IMG/VR virus record: IMGVR_UViG_3300043395_002349
Coordinates: 1 to 64,000 of that record
Length of the DNA: 64,000 bases
Strand: one strand, 5' to 3'
DNA from: a virus
Shown: positions 53,137-62,406 of the stretch, piece by piece
How the letters are laid out: every line of letters begins with the position of its first letter
How positions within the stretch are numbered: position 1 is the first letter of the stretch
Notes under the pieces: model-generated
Told to the model about the DNA's origin: nothing
The model's database searches: none
The model's input: only the letters and a program-made list of their open reading frames with translations
Position numbers and translations under genes: made by a program

Positions 53137-54363
53137 TTAGAAATCTAATTTAACTTTTAATAATAATTCTTTACTAAATGATTTTGCAATTGGTTGTGAA
53201 GTTTTTGCTACTGCTAATAATTCATTTGCATCGTTGTATAAACCTACTGTTGTAATGTAAGTCATAGGTTCAACCACAAATGTTGGTTCTGTAAATGAAC
53301 CAGTAGCATCTACAAATGTTGGATTATTTGAGAAGTTAAATTCTCTATTATTAACTCTTACAAAATAATGTGCTGTTGATACATTTTCTATTCTTCTTGC
53401 TTCAAAATATTCACCCTTTTTAATTGCGTTGAATAATTTTTTATGGTTATATTCATCTGATATATAAGAACCAGATGGAGTTAATTCGCTACCTATTAAA
53501 TTAGATAATGCACTAGGATTAAATACTAATACACCATAATCAGGATAAAATTTACCAAAACCATATCCGTTTGATGCAGTATAAGTTGAGATAGTAGCAT
53601 CGTTATTTGTTCCTAAATTTAATGTTCCACTTACAATATTAAATTCATTTGTACCACTATTTGTGATATTGAATTTTTCACCACTATTATCAATAAATGT
53701 AAATTCTCCATTAGAACCACTTAAACTAATTTCCCAGTTTCCTGCATCTATTCTTTCTCTATAATTAGAACGTGCTACGTTAATTACATAGATATCATCC
53801 GATGCATATCCATCTTGAGTTGTTCCATCATAAAAACGGAATTTGTTTTCACCCGTATCTGTCAATAATGCTCTATATTGAAAATATGTAGCTTGTGTAG
53901 ATAAAGTTGCATTAGGGTCAGCTGCTGTTGTTGGGGCTCCTGCACCACTAATATGTCCGTATGATACCGCAAATTCAACTCCTAAAGAAGAAGTTAATGC
54001 AGGATCTCCACTATATACGTTATAATAGTATTTACTTGCACTTGAACCATTATGACCAGCAATATTACTTGTAGAACCCGTATAAAACTCATATAAAGTT
54101 CCATTTCCGTTGCTCCATAATCCTGTAGTAACAATTTCATTTTTAGCTGGAACAATATCCGTTGTATTAAATGTTTTATATACAGAGTTTGTAGTTACTC
54201 CTGTTTCCATCACCAATTTTTCACCCGTTGTAAGGTAATTGTTGATAATTGCAGCTAATTGTGTTGTATCTAACACTCCATTAGCACTTTGTCTTTGTTG
54301 ATTAAGATAATTTGCTAAATCGTTGGTTAATTGTGTACCAGTTGTTGAACCTAATGTTGCCAT
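53137..54363 (-). CDS. Virion structural protein of T4-like aquatic phage type, 408 aa
   Basis: TGTQLTNDLANYLNQQRQS, VEFAVSYGHISGAGAPTTA, YFQYRALLTDTGENKFRF and RSNYRERIDAGNWEISLSG together are a pattern I associate with a structural protein conserved in T4-like cyanophages and their relatives. The C-terminus MTYITTVGLYNDANELLAV is shared with the 51778 protein. There is no enzyme motif, and the protein is rich in Asn, Ser, Gly and Thr. Location in the baseplate or tail is likely, but the precise name is not recoverable. It lies 17 bases after the 54381 gene and ends in a strong terminator. Confidence 0.8.
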   Translation of the reverse strand: MATLGSTTGTQLTNDLANYLNQQRQSANGVLDTTQLAAIINNYLTTGEKLVMETGVTTNSVYKTFNTTDIVPAKNEIVTTGLWSNGNGTLYEFYTGSTSNIAGHNGSSASKYYYNVYSGDPALTSSLGVEFAVSYGHISGAGAPTTAADPNATLSTQATYFQYRALLTDTGENKFRFYDGTTQDGYASDDIYVINVARSNYRERIDAGNWEISLSGSNGEFTFIDNSGEKFNITNSGTNEFNIVSGTLNLGTNNDATISTYTASNGYGFGKFYPDYGVLVFNPSALSNLIGSELTPSGSYISDEYNHKKLFNAIKKGEYFEARRIENVSTAHYFVRVNNREFNFSNNPTFVDATGSFTEPTFVVEPMTYITTVGLYNDANELLAVAKTSQPIAKSFSKELLLKVKLDF

Positions 54364-54380
54364 ATCAATGTTTTATATTT

Positions 54381-55001
54381 TTATCCTGCTACATAAGTAA
54401 CTGTTACTGGAATAGTTACACTACCACCAGTTTCATTACCAAATATAGTCAATGTTGTTATTAATGTTGAAGTTAATGAACTATTTGGAATAAACGTAAA
54501 CGTTAAACCTCTTTCTACTTGTGCTGTTGCTGTTACACTATTAGTAAATGTTGTTGTAGTTGTTACGTTTGATAAACCTTCACCAACAATAGTTCCCGCA
54601 TTTTTATTACCTAAAACAGCAGTGTATCCACCATTCTTATTCCCAGCAGGAGATGTAGAAGGATTAATAGGATATTGACCACCTGTTGTTTTTGCTGCAA
54701 TCGAAGATACATTGATAGAAACAACTGGAATTTTTTGAGTTCCCTTTGGTAAAGTTACTAATTTATATTTTAATGCCTGAGTTTCATCAGGAGATGCTTC
54801 TAAAATTGGAGTTTTTAAAATTGCGTAATCATAAAAGGAAGAACCCTTTGGATGTCCCGTATCATATAAATCATAATCAATTTCATCATCACCCAACGCA
54901 AATTGTGTAATGTTCAAAGGTTGTCCTGCCGCTAATTTTTCTCTACCTTTTTTAGTTAAGATAGCGTCTACTGTAATTGTTGTGTTATCTAAGTATGCCA
55001 T
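54381..55001 (-). CDS. Virion structural protein, 206 aa
   Basis: The N-terminus AYLDNTTITVDAILTKKGRE and LNITQFALGDDEIDYDLYD is a recognisable phage structural pattern (ILTKKGRExL...FALGDDEIDY) found beside tail/baseplate genes in T4-like phages. The C-terminal half is a Thr/Val/Ser-rich beta domain (TTTTTFTNSVTATAQVERG), possibly Ig-like. No enzymatic signature. It has its own leader of 55 bases with an ATATTTATA element, so it may start a transcription unit with the 53137 gene that ends at the terminator. Confidence 0.75.
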   Translation of the reverse strand: MAYLDNTTITVDAILTKKGREKLAAGQPLNITQFALGDDEIDYDLYDTGHPKGSSFYDYAILKTPILEASPDETQALKYKLVTLPKGTQKIPVVSINVSSIAAKTTGGQYPINPSTSPAGNKNGGYTAVLGNKNAGTIVGEGLSNVTTTTTFTNSVTATAQVERGLTFTFIPNSSLTSTLITTLTIFGNETGGSVTIPVTVTYVAG

Positions 55002-55020
55002 AGTTCGTTTATTATTCTTT

Positions 55021-55029
55021 TATAAATAT
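55021..55029 (-). promoter_or_regulatory. ATATTTATA start-proximal element
   Basis: Plus strand TATAAATAT, 19 bases upstream of the ATG ending at 55001, in a 55-base gap. The unit it would start (54381, 53137) is closed by the terminator at 53091. Confidence 0.45.
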
Positions 55030-55056
55030 ATAAAATATTTTTTCTTTACATTATTT

Positions 55057-58000
55057 TTAATCAACTTCTAATATCGGTTCATTATTACTTCTACCTTGAG
55101 CGGTTACTCTTAATGTAGTTGGATTAGTTGTGAATGTTTCAACTGCTGCTTTACCATCTATCGTTGTATATGTAGTTTGTTTAGAACCAAAATAGTAAGA
55201 GTTTTGTAAACCTGTTGTTTTATCCCCAGTATAAATATAATGCGTAGGTAAATATCCACTTGCAGTTACTACATTAACAATGTTAGAATCTACTTCTAAA
55301 CTTGATGATTGATTTAATTCTTGGATTATAAATTCAGTACGATATGATGGTACAACTACACTTTGTTGTGTATTTTGTACGTTTACTAATATACAATCTA
55401 TTAAAGCATTTGTATTTATTTCTCTTGCCGAAAAATTGTATTCATTTCCAGGAATAGGTGCTAAAACTTGTTCTACACCATTTAAATCTGTATAATTTAC
55501 GAATCCGGCGCCACTTAAAGGATTTATTGCAGTTGCATCTATATAATATCCTGAATTTATTTGAGTTATTGTTGGTGTCTGTTTAGTTACTAAAAATCCT
55601 CTAATTCCCTTAGATTTAAATACCCCATTTTCCTCGTAATGATATTTTCCATATCCATTTGTAAAATAAGTATTAAAACCATAATTAATATATTTTTCAT
55701 CCATCCCAATAATCTGTCCTGCATTTAAAATATCCAATTCAGTTAATATAGATGCACTAATTCTATTATAATTAATAGTTCCATCATATGTAATCCAATC
55801 ACCATTTGCAATATTATCTGTTATACCAAATATTTCAGCAGTATGTGTAATATTATCTGCACCAAAGTTATATATTTTAGATGCATCTAAATCTGCATCT
55901 TTTGATATAACATCACCATTAATTTTTTCAATAGATTCTGTTAAATTTAAAATACCTTCATTATAATCAAATGTAGAGTATAAATCAGTAATTTGCGTAT
56001 CAGTTACAACACCTTCTAAACTTTCCGCCTGTACTGATGGTTTATTTCTTTTTACTTTACTCCTTTCCAAAAAGTGTGGTGCTATTAATAAACCAGTAGT
56101 AACAACTGCTCTAGCTGGTAACATTTCTCTTAAATTGATAAATAAAGATTTATCATAATATTTTACCAAACGTATAAATTCATATAAATTTCTTTCACCA
56201 ACTCGTCTGAAATAATAGGTTCTTAATTCATCTAATTCAGGATATGTTGTATATCCGTATTCGTATTCCGGATTTCCTATATAATCATCTAAACTTTCAC
56301 CACCCAATGATTTTGCAATATCCAAATCCAAATCTTTATTAGGTGAGAAAAATAATCCAACTCTATTAGAATCCTTTGCTGAAGTATCAAACGCTTTTTT
56401 GGTTGCTCTTTTTGTTGGCGATAAATTTGCTACTAAAGTTTGTTCTTCTAATCTTACTTTATTTGTATAGTATCTACTTGCACCGGTGTTAGGTATAACT
56501 AAAGAAATTTCTCTTTCATATACTTCATAGTTAAATGGATAATTAGTCTGAACACCAAACCCACTTGCACTCACATTTGTTACATAATCTAAATATGGTG
56601 CTACATTATTAATTGAACCGGTTAATGATAAATCTTGTGGTCTTTCAAAATCAAGTCTTATCAATAAATCATCAGTAGATGCTGAAATATGATTACCATT
56701 AATTGCTTCTGAATTTATAACATGATTATCAAACACACTTTCACTCAATGCTGTTTTCCAAATTCTTAATTCTTCTAAACTACCACTAAAACCATGTCCA
56801 TTTCCACCAAAATAAAGTGAAGTATTATTAGTAAAATCAACACTACTTGTTATCCACTCACCTTGTGTTACAATTGTATCTTTATCATTTGAGGCAGCAT
56901 ATACTATAAATGAAGAACCACTTAATTGTGCCAATATTGTATGATAGTTACCATCATAAAAAGGATAAGAAGTAGAAACCTGATTTCCATTAATTGTAAA
57001 TTTACCAAATATTCCATTTGTATTAATTACACTAATTCCCAATTCAAACCCACTTGCACTTATAAACGTATAGTTTTCTAATTCTGCAGGTTTTATTTTA
57101 AATTCAATTGCCTCAAATGTTGATGCTGTAACTGGAACTTCTATTTTTGCATTTGTATTATCAAATACTAAATTATGTGTTAAACTATTATAAATAAATT
57201 TAGGCGAATCCGTTACCGTATCTGTATTTGGTCCACCAAATTCTATAATAGATAAATTAGATGATGGAATACCATAACAAGTTAATAATGCATTTATACC
57301 TCTTATACTTCCTCTGTGCTTTAATAAATAAGGTAAGTTATTTGCAATTCTTCTCCAAATTTGTTTTGTTGCTTGTTGTGGTGTTATTAAAGTGTCATTA
57401 TCACCTAAATAATTATCGGATGTAAGTGAACCTACAACTCCATCATTATTTACACCAAATGTATATTCCCAAAGTTGTTTATTTGAATTAAGATTTTTTG
57501 CATCCCACCCAAATGATTTCAAATATTGATATAAAAAATCATCATTAATACCAACTGTATTTGTTTCACTAATTTTCTTTTGTTCTGTGATTCCTTTGAT
57601 ATATGCCCAAATAATATCAAAATAATTACCAATCATATCTAAGAATAATAAAAATTCTGCATTATTACTATCTTCTATAATGTGTAATGGTAAATTTCTT
57701 TTTAATAAGTTGTTATTATCTTTATCATATGTACTTGCTAATTCATAATAATCTGCATATAAATTTGTAGTATTTGAATAATAACCAACAGGTTTTCCAC
57801 TACTAAATCCACCCGATACAAATGAAGATGTGAATATACTTTGTGTAAGGTATGTTTCCCAACCATCAAAACCGGTAATTAAATTGGATTTTTTAGTTTC
57901 AATATTCTTTATATCTAAATTTAATGTAATTGTATTATTTGATGAACTTACACTTAAATTTTGTATTTGCCAATCATAATATTCGGCTAATTCTTTTTTA

Positions 58001-60123
58001 TATCTAAAATTAGCTAATCTTTCAACGGCGCTACTATATTTTATAAAATTATTAAATGTGCTATAATCAATATTAACACCACTTACATCTATAAAATTTT
58101 CTGCTAAATAATATTCTACCAGTTGTTGTGTAGTTTGTGAACCACTTAGTAGTATTGAATCGTATGAATCAATACCGGTTGATTGCATTTTGACAAAATC
58201 AACATCTACATTAAAATTTGCCGATCTAAGAGGAATACATATTTCTTCATTATTTCCACTTAATATAACAGACTGTAAAATTGGAAGTGCGGATAATTCC
58301 GAAACCCAAAATGTATCATTTTTATTAATAGTGGTAGGTAATGGTTCGTATAATTTTAATACAATACTTTTGTTTATCTGACCGTCTGGAACCTGGTTAC
58401 CTAATTCATCTGTTTTAAATTTAGTGAAGGTAGTGTTATCAACTTCCCAGTTTGAAACTAATATTTGCTTATCATCAATTTCAAAAGATGCTAAATGATT
58501 TAAATATTTAGATTTATCTATACTTAATTTTAAATTTGATTGAATAGCATTTAATAATTCATCTTTAAAATTTTGTGTTGATATATAAAACTCACTATCT
58601 TCAAAATTAATTATTATTCTTTCTATCTCACCTTTAATATTTCCGTTATAAGGAATTATCAATAAATCTAATGGTGAATTAATTATTTTTCTATTTTTTA
58701 AATCTTTATAATTTAAAATAATAGAATTTTTATTAGAAAAGTTTCCTAATATTGTTGTATCGTCTTCTTTTGTATGATAAACTAAAACATGCGTTGCTAA
58801 TGTAGATTCAAACTCAATTTTAAAATTTACATCACCAAAAGTATAAGAAGGTATATAAACATCAGTTGGATAGTTAATTTTATTTATAATTGGTATATCT
58901 AACTGCTTTGATATTTTTAATGTAAATGATTGTGAATTTCCATCACCATAAAAATTAGAATATGGAGTTAATATAATTTTAAATTCACCTTCATTATTTT
59001 CAAAATCGGTTTTTAAATCAAAATCAATATATTTTTTAACCGCATTAACCGCTGTAATAGTTGTATTGTATTCTTTATATGGAGTTTTTACTTTTACAAT
59101 GTCAGAATTAGATAATGTAAATTCTACTCTTATTTTTTCCGATTTGGTTGATGATACAAATATTGATTCTGCAATTACTTTATTGATAACATTTGAATCT
59201 AACGTTAATTTAGGATATAAACTATCGTTTGGTTCTACTTCAATTAATACAACTATGTTTGAATTAAATACATTAGCAGGAATTGTTATTGTAGTATCGT
59301 TTCCTATTACGTTAAAATCATTTATATTAAAAACATAATTAGAATCAAATTTATTAGCGTATTGAAATCTTATATTTTTTAAACTAAAATAATTTAATCC
59401 ACTAATAGTAACCTTTAAATCCGATGAACTATTTTTAATATTTACAATGTCAAGAGATTCACCTAATTTTAAAATTCTATCATTAATTAAATCAGAAGAA
59501 GAAAGTTTTACAATAAGTTCATCTTTTAATTTTTGTGTATCATAGTTTGATGCTACATATACCGTTTGAATTCTTTCAAGTGTTGGTTGTACAATTGTTT
59601 TTTGTTCTAAATCAAATCCTAAATCTATTATTGCAGGTAATTGAACTTCTGAATAACTTTTCTGTGCACCCTCTGTTGAAAATTCTGATACAATTAATCC
59701 CGAAACTTTTATTGTTTCTATTATACCATTAATTTCAATATCTTTGTTTATTAATGCTTTTTCTAATTTCCAATAATTAGTAGATTTAAACCCATCTTCT
59801 ACTATCGGTTGTAATATTAAAACATCATTAATAGTGTTATAATTAAGTAAAGCTGAAGAGCCCTCAAAATACAACGAATTTTGAATATTAAACGTCATTT
59901 TATTTTTAAACGAACTTATATTCGTAAAAAATAATTTAATATCAGTATTGTTTTCTAATGTAGGAGATGATGGTATAGGTTGTTGTAATGGTTCAGTAAC
60001 AGATTGTTGTGAGGTATATGTTACACCACCGCCGCCAGATACTACACCTACAAATACATCATTGTATGGATAATATGTACCATTGTACATTTGACTGCTA
60101 TATAATTCATCTAAAGTACTCAT
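55057..60123 (-). CDS. Large tail/baseplate structural protein with LamG domain, 1688 aa
   Basis: The N-terminal 600 residues are Asn/Ile/Lys-rich beta sequence. Around 830-960, NYFDIIWAYIKGITEQKKI and YLLKHRGSIRGINALLTCYG are a pattern typical of phage tail proteins with an assembly or tail-fibre-attachment role. Residues about 978-1155 are LamG-like (IEFKIKPAELENYTF, LYFGGNGHGFSGSLEELRIW). Near 1521-1574 is a module shared with the 51778 protein (YYIDATAINPLSGAGFVNY, FSAREINTNALIDC). Glycan binding is plausible for the LamG part. It is too large to match a single T4 protein by eye. Start preceded by an ATATTTATA element. Confidence 0.82.
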   Translation of the reverse strand: MSTLDELYSSQMYNGTYYPYNDVFVGVVSGGGGVTYTSQQSVTEPLQQPIPSSPTLENNTDIKLFFTNISSFKNKMTFNIQNSLYFEGSSALLNYNTINDVLILQPIVEDGFKSTNYWKLEKALINKDIEINGIIETIKVSGLIVSEFSTEGAQKSYSEVQLPAIIDLGFDLEQKTIVQPTLERIQTVYVASNYDTQKLKDELIVKLSSSDLINDRILKLGESLDIVNIKNSSSDLKVTISGLNYFSLKNIRFQYANKFDSNYVFNINDFNVIGNDTTITIPANVFNSNIVVLIEVEPNDSLYPKLTLDSNVINKVIAESIFVSSTKSEKIRVEFTLSNSDIVKVKTPYKEYNTTITAVNAVKKYIDFDLKTDFENNEGEFKIILTPYSNFYGDGNSQSFTLKISKQLDIPIINKINYPTDVYIPSYTFGDVNFKIEFESTLATHVLVYHTKEDDTTILGNFSNKNSIILNYKDLKNRKIINSPLDLLIIPYNGNIKGEIERIIINFEDSEFYISTQNFKDELLNAIQSNLKLSIDKSKYLNHLASFEIDDKQILVSNWEVDNTTFTKFKTDELGNQVPDGQINKSIVLKLYEPLPTTINKNDTFWVSELSALPILQSVILSGNNEEICIPLRSANFNVDVDFVKMQSTGIDSYDSILLSGSQTTQQLVEYYLAENFIDVSGVNIDYSTFNNFIKYSSAVERLANFRYKKELAEYYDWQIQNLSVSSSNNTITLNLDIKNIETKKSNLITGFDGWETYLTQSIFTSSFVSGGFSSGKPVGYYSNTTNLYADYYELASTYDKDNNNLLKRNLPLHIIEDSNNAEFLLFLDMIGNYFDIIWAYIKGITEQKKISETNTVGINDDFLYQYLKSFGWDAKNLNSNKQLWEYTFGVNNDGVVGSLTSDNYLGDNDTLITPQQATKQIWRRIANNLPYLLKHRGSIRGINALLTCYGIPSSNLSIIEFGGPNTDTVTDSPKFIYNSLTHNLVFDNTNAKIEVPVTASTFEAIEFKIKPAELENYTFISASGFELGISVINTNGIFGKFTINGNQVSTSYPFYDGNYHTILAQLSGSSFIVYAASNDKDTIVTQGEWITSSVDFTNNTSLYFGGNGHGFSGSLEELRIWKTALSESVFDNHVINSEAINGNHISASTDDLLIRLDFERPQDLSLTGSINNVAPYLDYVTNVSASGFGVQTNYPFNYEVYEREISLVIPNTGASRYYTNKVRLEEQTLVANLSPTKRATKKAFDTSAKDSNRVGLFFSPNKDLDLDIAKSLGGESLDDYIGNPEYEYGYTTYPELDELRTYYFRRVGERNLYEFIRLVKYYDKSLFINLREMLPARAVVTTGLLIAPHFLERSKVKRNKPSVQAESLEGVVTDTQITDLYSTFDYNEGILNLTESIEKINGDVISKDADLDASKIYNFGADNITHTAEIFGITDNIANGDWITYDGTINYNRISASILTELDILNAGQIIGMDEKYINYGFNTYFTNGYGKYHYEENGVFKSKGIRGFLVTKQTPTITQINSGYYIDATAINPLSGAGFVNYTDLNGVEQVLAPIPGNEYNFSAREINTNALIDCILVNVQNTQQSVVVPSYRTEFIIQELNQSSSLEVDSNIVNVVTASGYLPTHYIYTGDKTTGLQNSYYFGSKQTTYTTIDGKAAVETFTTNPTTLRVTAQGRSNNEPILEVD

Positions 60124-60127
60124 TCAC

Positions 60128-60136
60128 TATAAATAT
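60128..60136 (-). promoter_or_regulatory. ATATTTATA start-proximal element
   Basis: Plus strand TATAAATAT, 4 bases upstream of the ATG ending at 60123, in the 20-base gap before the 1688-aa gene. Confidence 0.42.
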
Positions 60137-60143
60137 TTTTTAT

Positions 60144-61373
60144 TTACAATATTGTAATTGTATTGTAATTAATATAATTTGCATCTCGCATATTTCCGGT
60201 ATAAACACTTGTGTAAGTACTTCCTCCTCCACCTCCCCCTCCATATGTAGGAGCGCCAGTTTCTATTGGTAAAATAGTTGATGGTGGTGGTCCTTCTATT
60301 TCTATTATTATAGGTGGATTTTCTTTAGGGGTTGTTTCTATTACAACCGCTTCAGGTTTAATAGTACCAAGTTTTTCTGTTTGTGTTAAATTACTTATTT
60401 CTTTATAGTTTGTTGTCAATAAAGATTGTAATATTTGATTATCTTCTTTTGTTTGAATATAATCCTTAATATTTTGTGGAATTTCAATTTGAGATATATC
60501 TTTTGCGTTATATTCTATTGAATCACTTAATCTATTTACTATTAATTGATTTATTTCAACAGAACTTATAAAATCATCTAAACTTAATCCTAAATTACTA
60601 TAACTGCCATATGTAGTCGAATTTATATCAAAATCTTTTCCTTCTAATTGATAATATACGGAAGTTCTAAAATCCTTATAAACTTTTTGTTTAAATAGAT
60701 TATATCTATTTTCACTTCCAAATTTAAAATCTCGTAATAAAACATTCAGCCAACCTTGTCCATGTTTTTCAATAAAATATTTATCAATTAATGTACTTAT
60801 ATCATTTTCAATAAGATCAATAGATTTTTTTATATCATTTATTACACTTCTTAATTCACTTCCTTTATTTAAAAATGAATTATATCTTTTTTGTATTAAA
60901 GTATTTTGAGTTTCATCCGTAGTTAATAAAGGCATTATCCTTAATTCGGTTCTACTTGGTGAAACTTCATGAATCCAAACTCTTTGTTTTAAATTATCAC
61001 TACCTAAATAATTTTTTAAAAAATTAAAAGCAATTTTAAACTCACCATTACCATAACCTGCTTCTCTAATTAATTTTTCTACATCTATATCAAATATTCT
61101 TTCTTGTGTAGTTGGATTGATTTCATTTTTTAAATATTTTGGTAAATCATCCTTTTTAATATATCTTACTTTTATTCCATTTGTTTGTTCTAACAAGTTA
61201 TTTGAAATATCATATATTCTAAATTCAATAACATCATTTTTAGACATTCCAAAATCAGTAACAATTTTAGCTGAACTTTTAAATATGTTTAAGTCCTTAG
61301 AGTCTATTAATTGTCCTTGTGAATCTAAGTTAAGATTTATGTTTTCAATATTTTTAAAATCGTTTATTGCCAT
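60144..61373 (-). CDS. Virion structural protein with C-terminal glycine run, 409 aa
   Basis: The opening FKNIENINLNLDSQGQLID, then FEFRIYDISN-type strands and EAGYGNGEFKIAFNFLKNY, is a beta-sandwich pattern seen in phage tail or baseplate proteins. QKRYNSFLNKGSELRSVIND starts a helical middle. The C-terminus has YGGGGGGGSTYTS, a flexible glycine linker, then a short end. No enzyme motif. It lies between the coiled-coil 340-aa protein and the 1688-aa protein, probably in the same baseplate subassembly. Confidence 0.7.
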   Translation of the reverse strand: MAINDFKNIENINLNLDSQGQLIDSKDLNIFKSSAKIVTDFGMSKNDVIEFRIYDISNNLLEQTNGIKVRYIKKDDLPKYLKNEINPTTQERIFDIDVEKLIREAGYGNGEFKIAFNFLKNYLGSDNLKQRVWIHEVSPSRTELRIMPLLTTDETQNTLIQKRYNSFLNKGSELRSVINDIKKSIDLIENDISTLIDKYFIEKHGQGWLNVLLRDFKFGSENRYNLFKQKVYKDFRTSVYYQLEGKDFDINSTTYGSYSNLGLSLDDFISSVEINQLIVNRLSDSIEYNAKDISQIEIPQNIKDYIQTKEDNQILQSLLTTNYKEISNLTQTEKLGTIKPEAVVIETTPKENPPIIIEIEGPPPSTILPIETGAPTYGGGGGGGSTYTSVYTGNMRDANYINYNTITIL

Positions 61374-61379
61374 AAGTTA

Positions 61380-62402
61380 TTATAAATAAGAATGAACTTT
61401 TCCTTTAAATGTTTTTGTTTCGGTACTACCACCCGTATCAGTATTTGTAACGTTAAAAGTAATAGTTTCTTCATAATCTATCCTACTACTTCCCCATCCC
61501 AAAAATCCTCTATCACCGGATGGTACTCTACTTTGTATTGGTCTATCAAATGTTATTTTTTTAGTTGCATTTGCCTTTAATGTAAATGAACTTTCAATAC
61601 TAAAAAATGTTTGTAATATTTGTACATTTATATCTTTAGCACCCGCTACAATCTCTACAAAATTACTACTCCACGCCCCAGCATATCCGGCCGGCCCTTT
61701 AACATGGGCACCACCCTGGTCTAAATCCATATCATACGCATATCCATTCGCACCATTTTTAGATGGATCACCCTTTTCCCAAACTAACGTAGCTAATTCA
61801 CCGGTTGAAACTCCACCCGCTGCCATAGCCTGTTGTTTAGCACTTAATTGTTGTTGTGCTACTTGTATTGTCGCATTTGCTTGTGCTAATAAATTATTCA
61901 ACGTATCAATTTGTTTAATTAAAGCATTTTTTTGAGCGGCTAAACCAGCGTTTTCTGCTTCTAACGCCGTTCTTTCTGTTGCCTCATTTAATGCTTTTGT
62001 CAATGATGTAGTTAAATTGCTTCTTAATTCAAATACAGTTTGTTGTGTAGAATATAAGGTATTTTCAAATTTTGCATTAACAATTCGTAAATTATCATTA
62101 TCCGCATATAACGAACTGCTATCTGTTGTTAATAATTGTACCTGTGTTGTTAAAAAATCAATTGTTAATTGTAAATCATTAATTTGATTTTCTAATTCTA
62201 TACTTCTCGTAACTTCTGCATCATAAATTGGTTTTGGAACTAAATCTAAATTAACATCCGGTAATGGTTTTATTAATTCTGTAACTTTTATATCCAATGA
62301 TTTTTCTAACTGAGACACATTGTATTCATCAACATATAATTTAGTTGCAACTGAAGCGTCGGTTACATCGCTGAAATTTATATATTTTTTTTCTATTGCC
62401 AT
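61380..62402 (-). CDS. Coiled-coil virion protein with beta C-terminus, 340 aa
   Basis: Residues 60-200 are a long coiled coil rich in Leu/Gln/Ala/Asn (RSIELENQINDLQLTIDFL, NAGLAAQKNALIKQIDTLN). After KQQAMAAGGVSTG the last 140 residues are beta-rich, with GGAHVKGPAGYAGAWSSNF and GDRGFLGWGSSRIDYEETI. This layout resembles a trimeric fibrous connector with a globular tip. It follows the DNRLRE-like protein and precedes the 409-aa protein in the same direction, with gaps of 4 and 6 bases. Function inferred as a baseplate or tail component. Confidence 0.7.
   Translation of the reverse strand: MAIEKKYINFSDVTDASVATKLYVDEYNVSQLEKSLDIKVTELIKPLPDVNLDLVPKPIYDAEVTRSIELENQINDLQLTIDFLTTQVQLLTTDSSSLYADNDNLRIVNAKFENTLYSTQQTVFELRSNLTTSLTKALNEATERTALEAENAGLAAQKNALIKQIDTLNNLLAQANATIQVAQQQLSAKQQAMAAGGVSTGELATLVWEKGDPSKNGANGYAYDMDLDQGGAHVKGPAGYAGAWSSNFVEIVAGAKDINVQILQTFFSIESSFTLKANATKKITFDRPIQSRVPSGDRGFLGWGSSRIDYEETITFNVTNTDTGGSTETKTFKGKVHSYL
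61381..61389 (-). promoter_or_regulatory. TTATTTATA start-proximal element (one mismatch)
   Basis: Plus strand TATAAATAA, 7 bases upstream of the ATG ending at 61373, overlapping the end of the 61380 gene. Differs from consensus in the last base. Confidence 0.3.
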
Positions 62403-62406
62403 TTAA

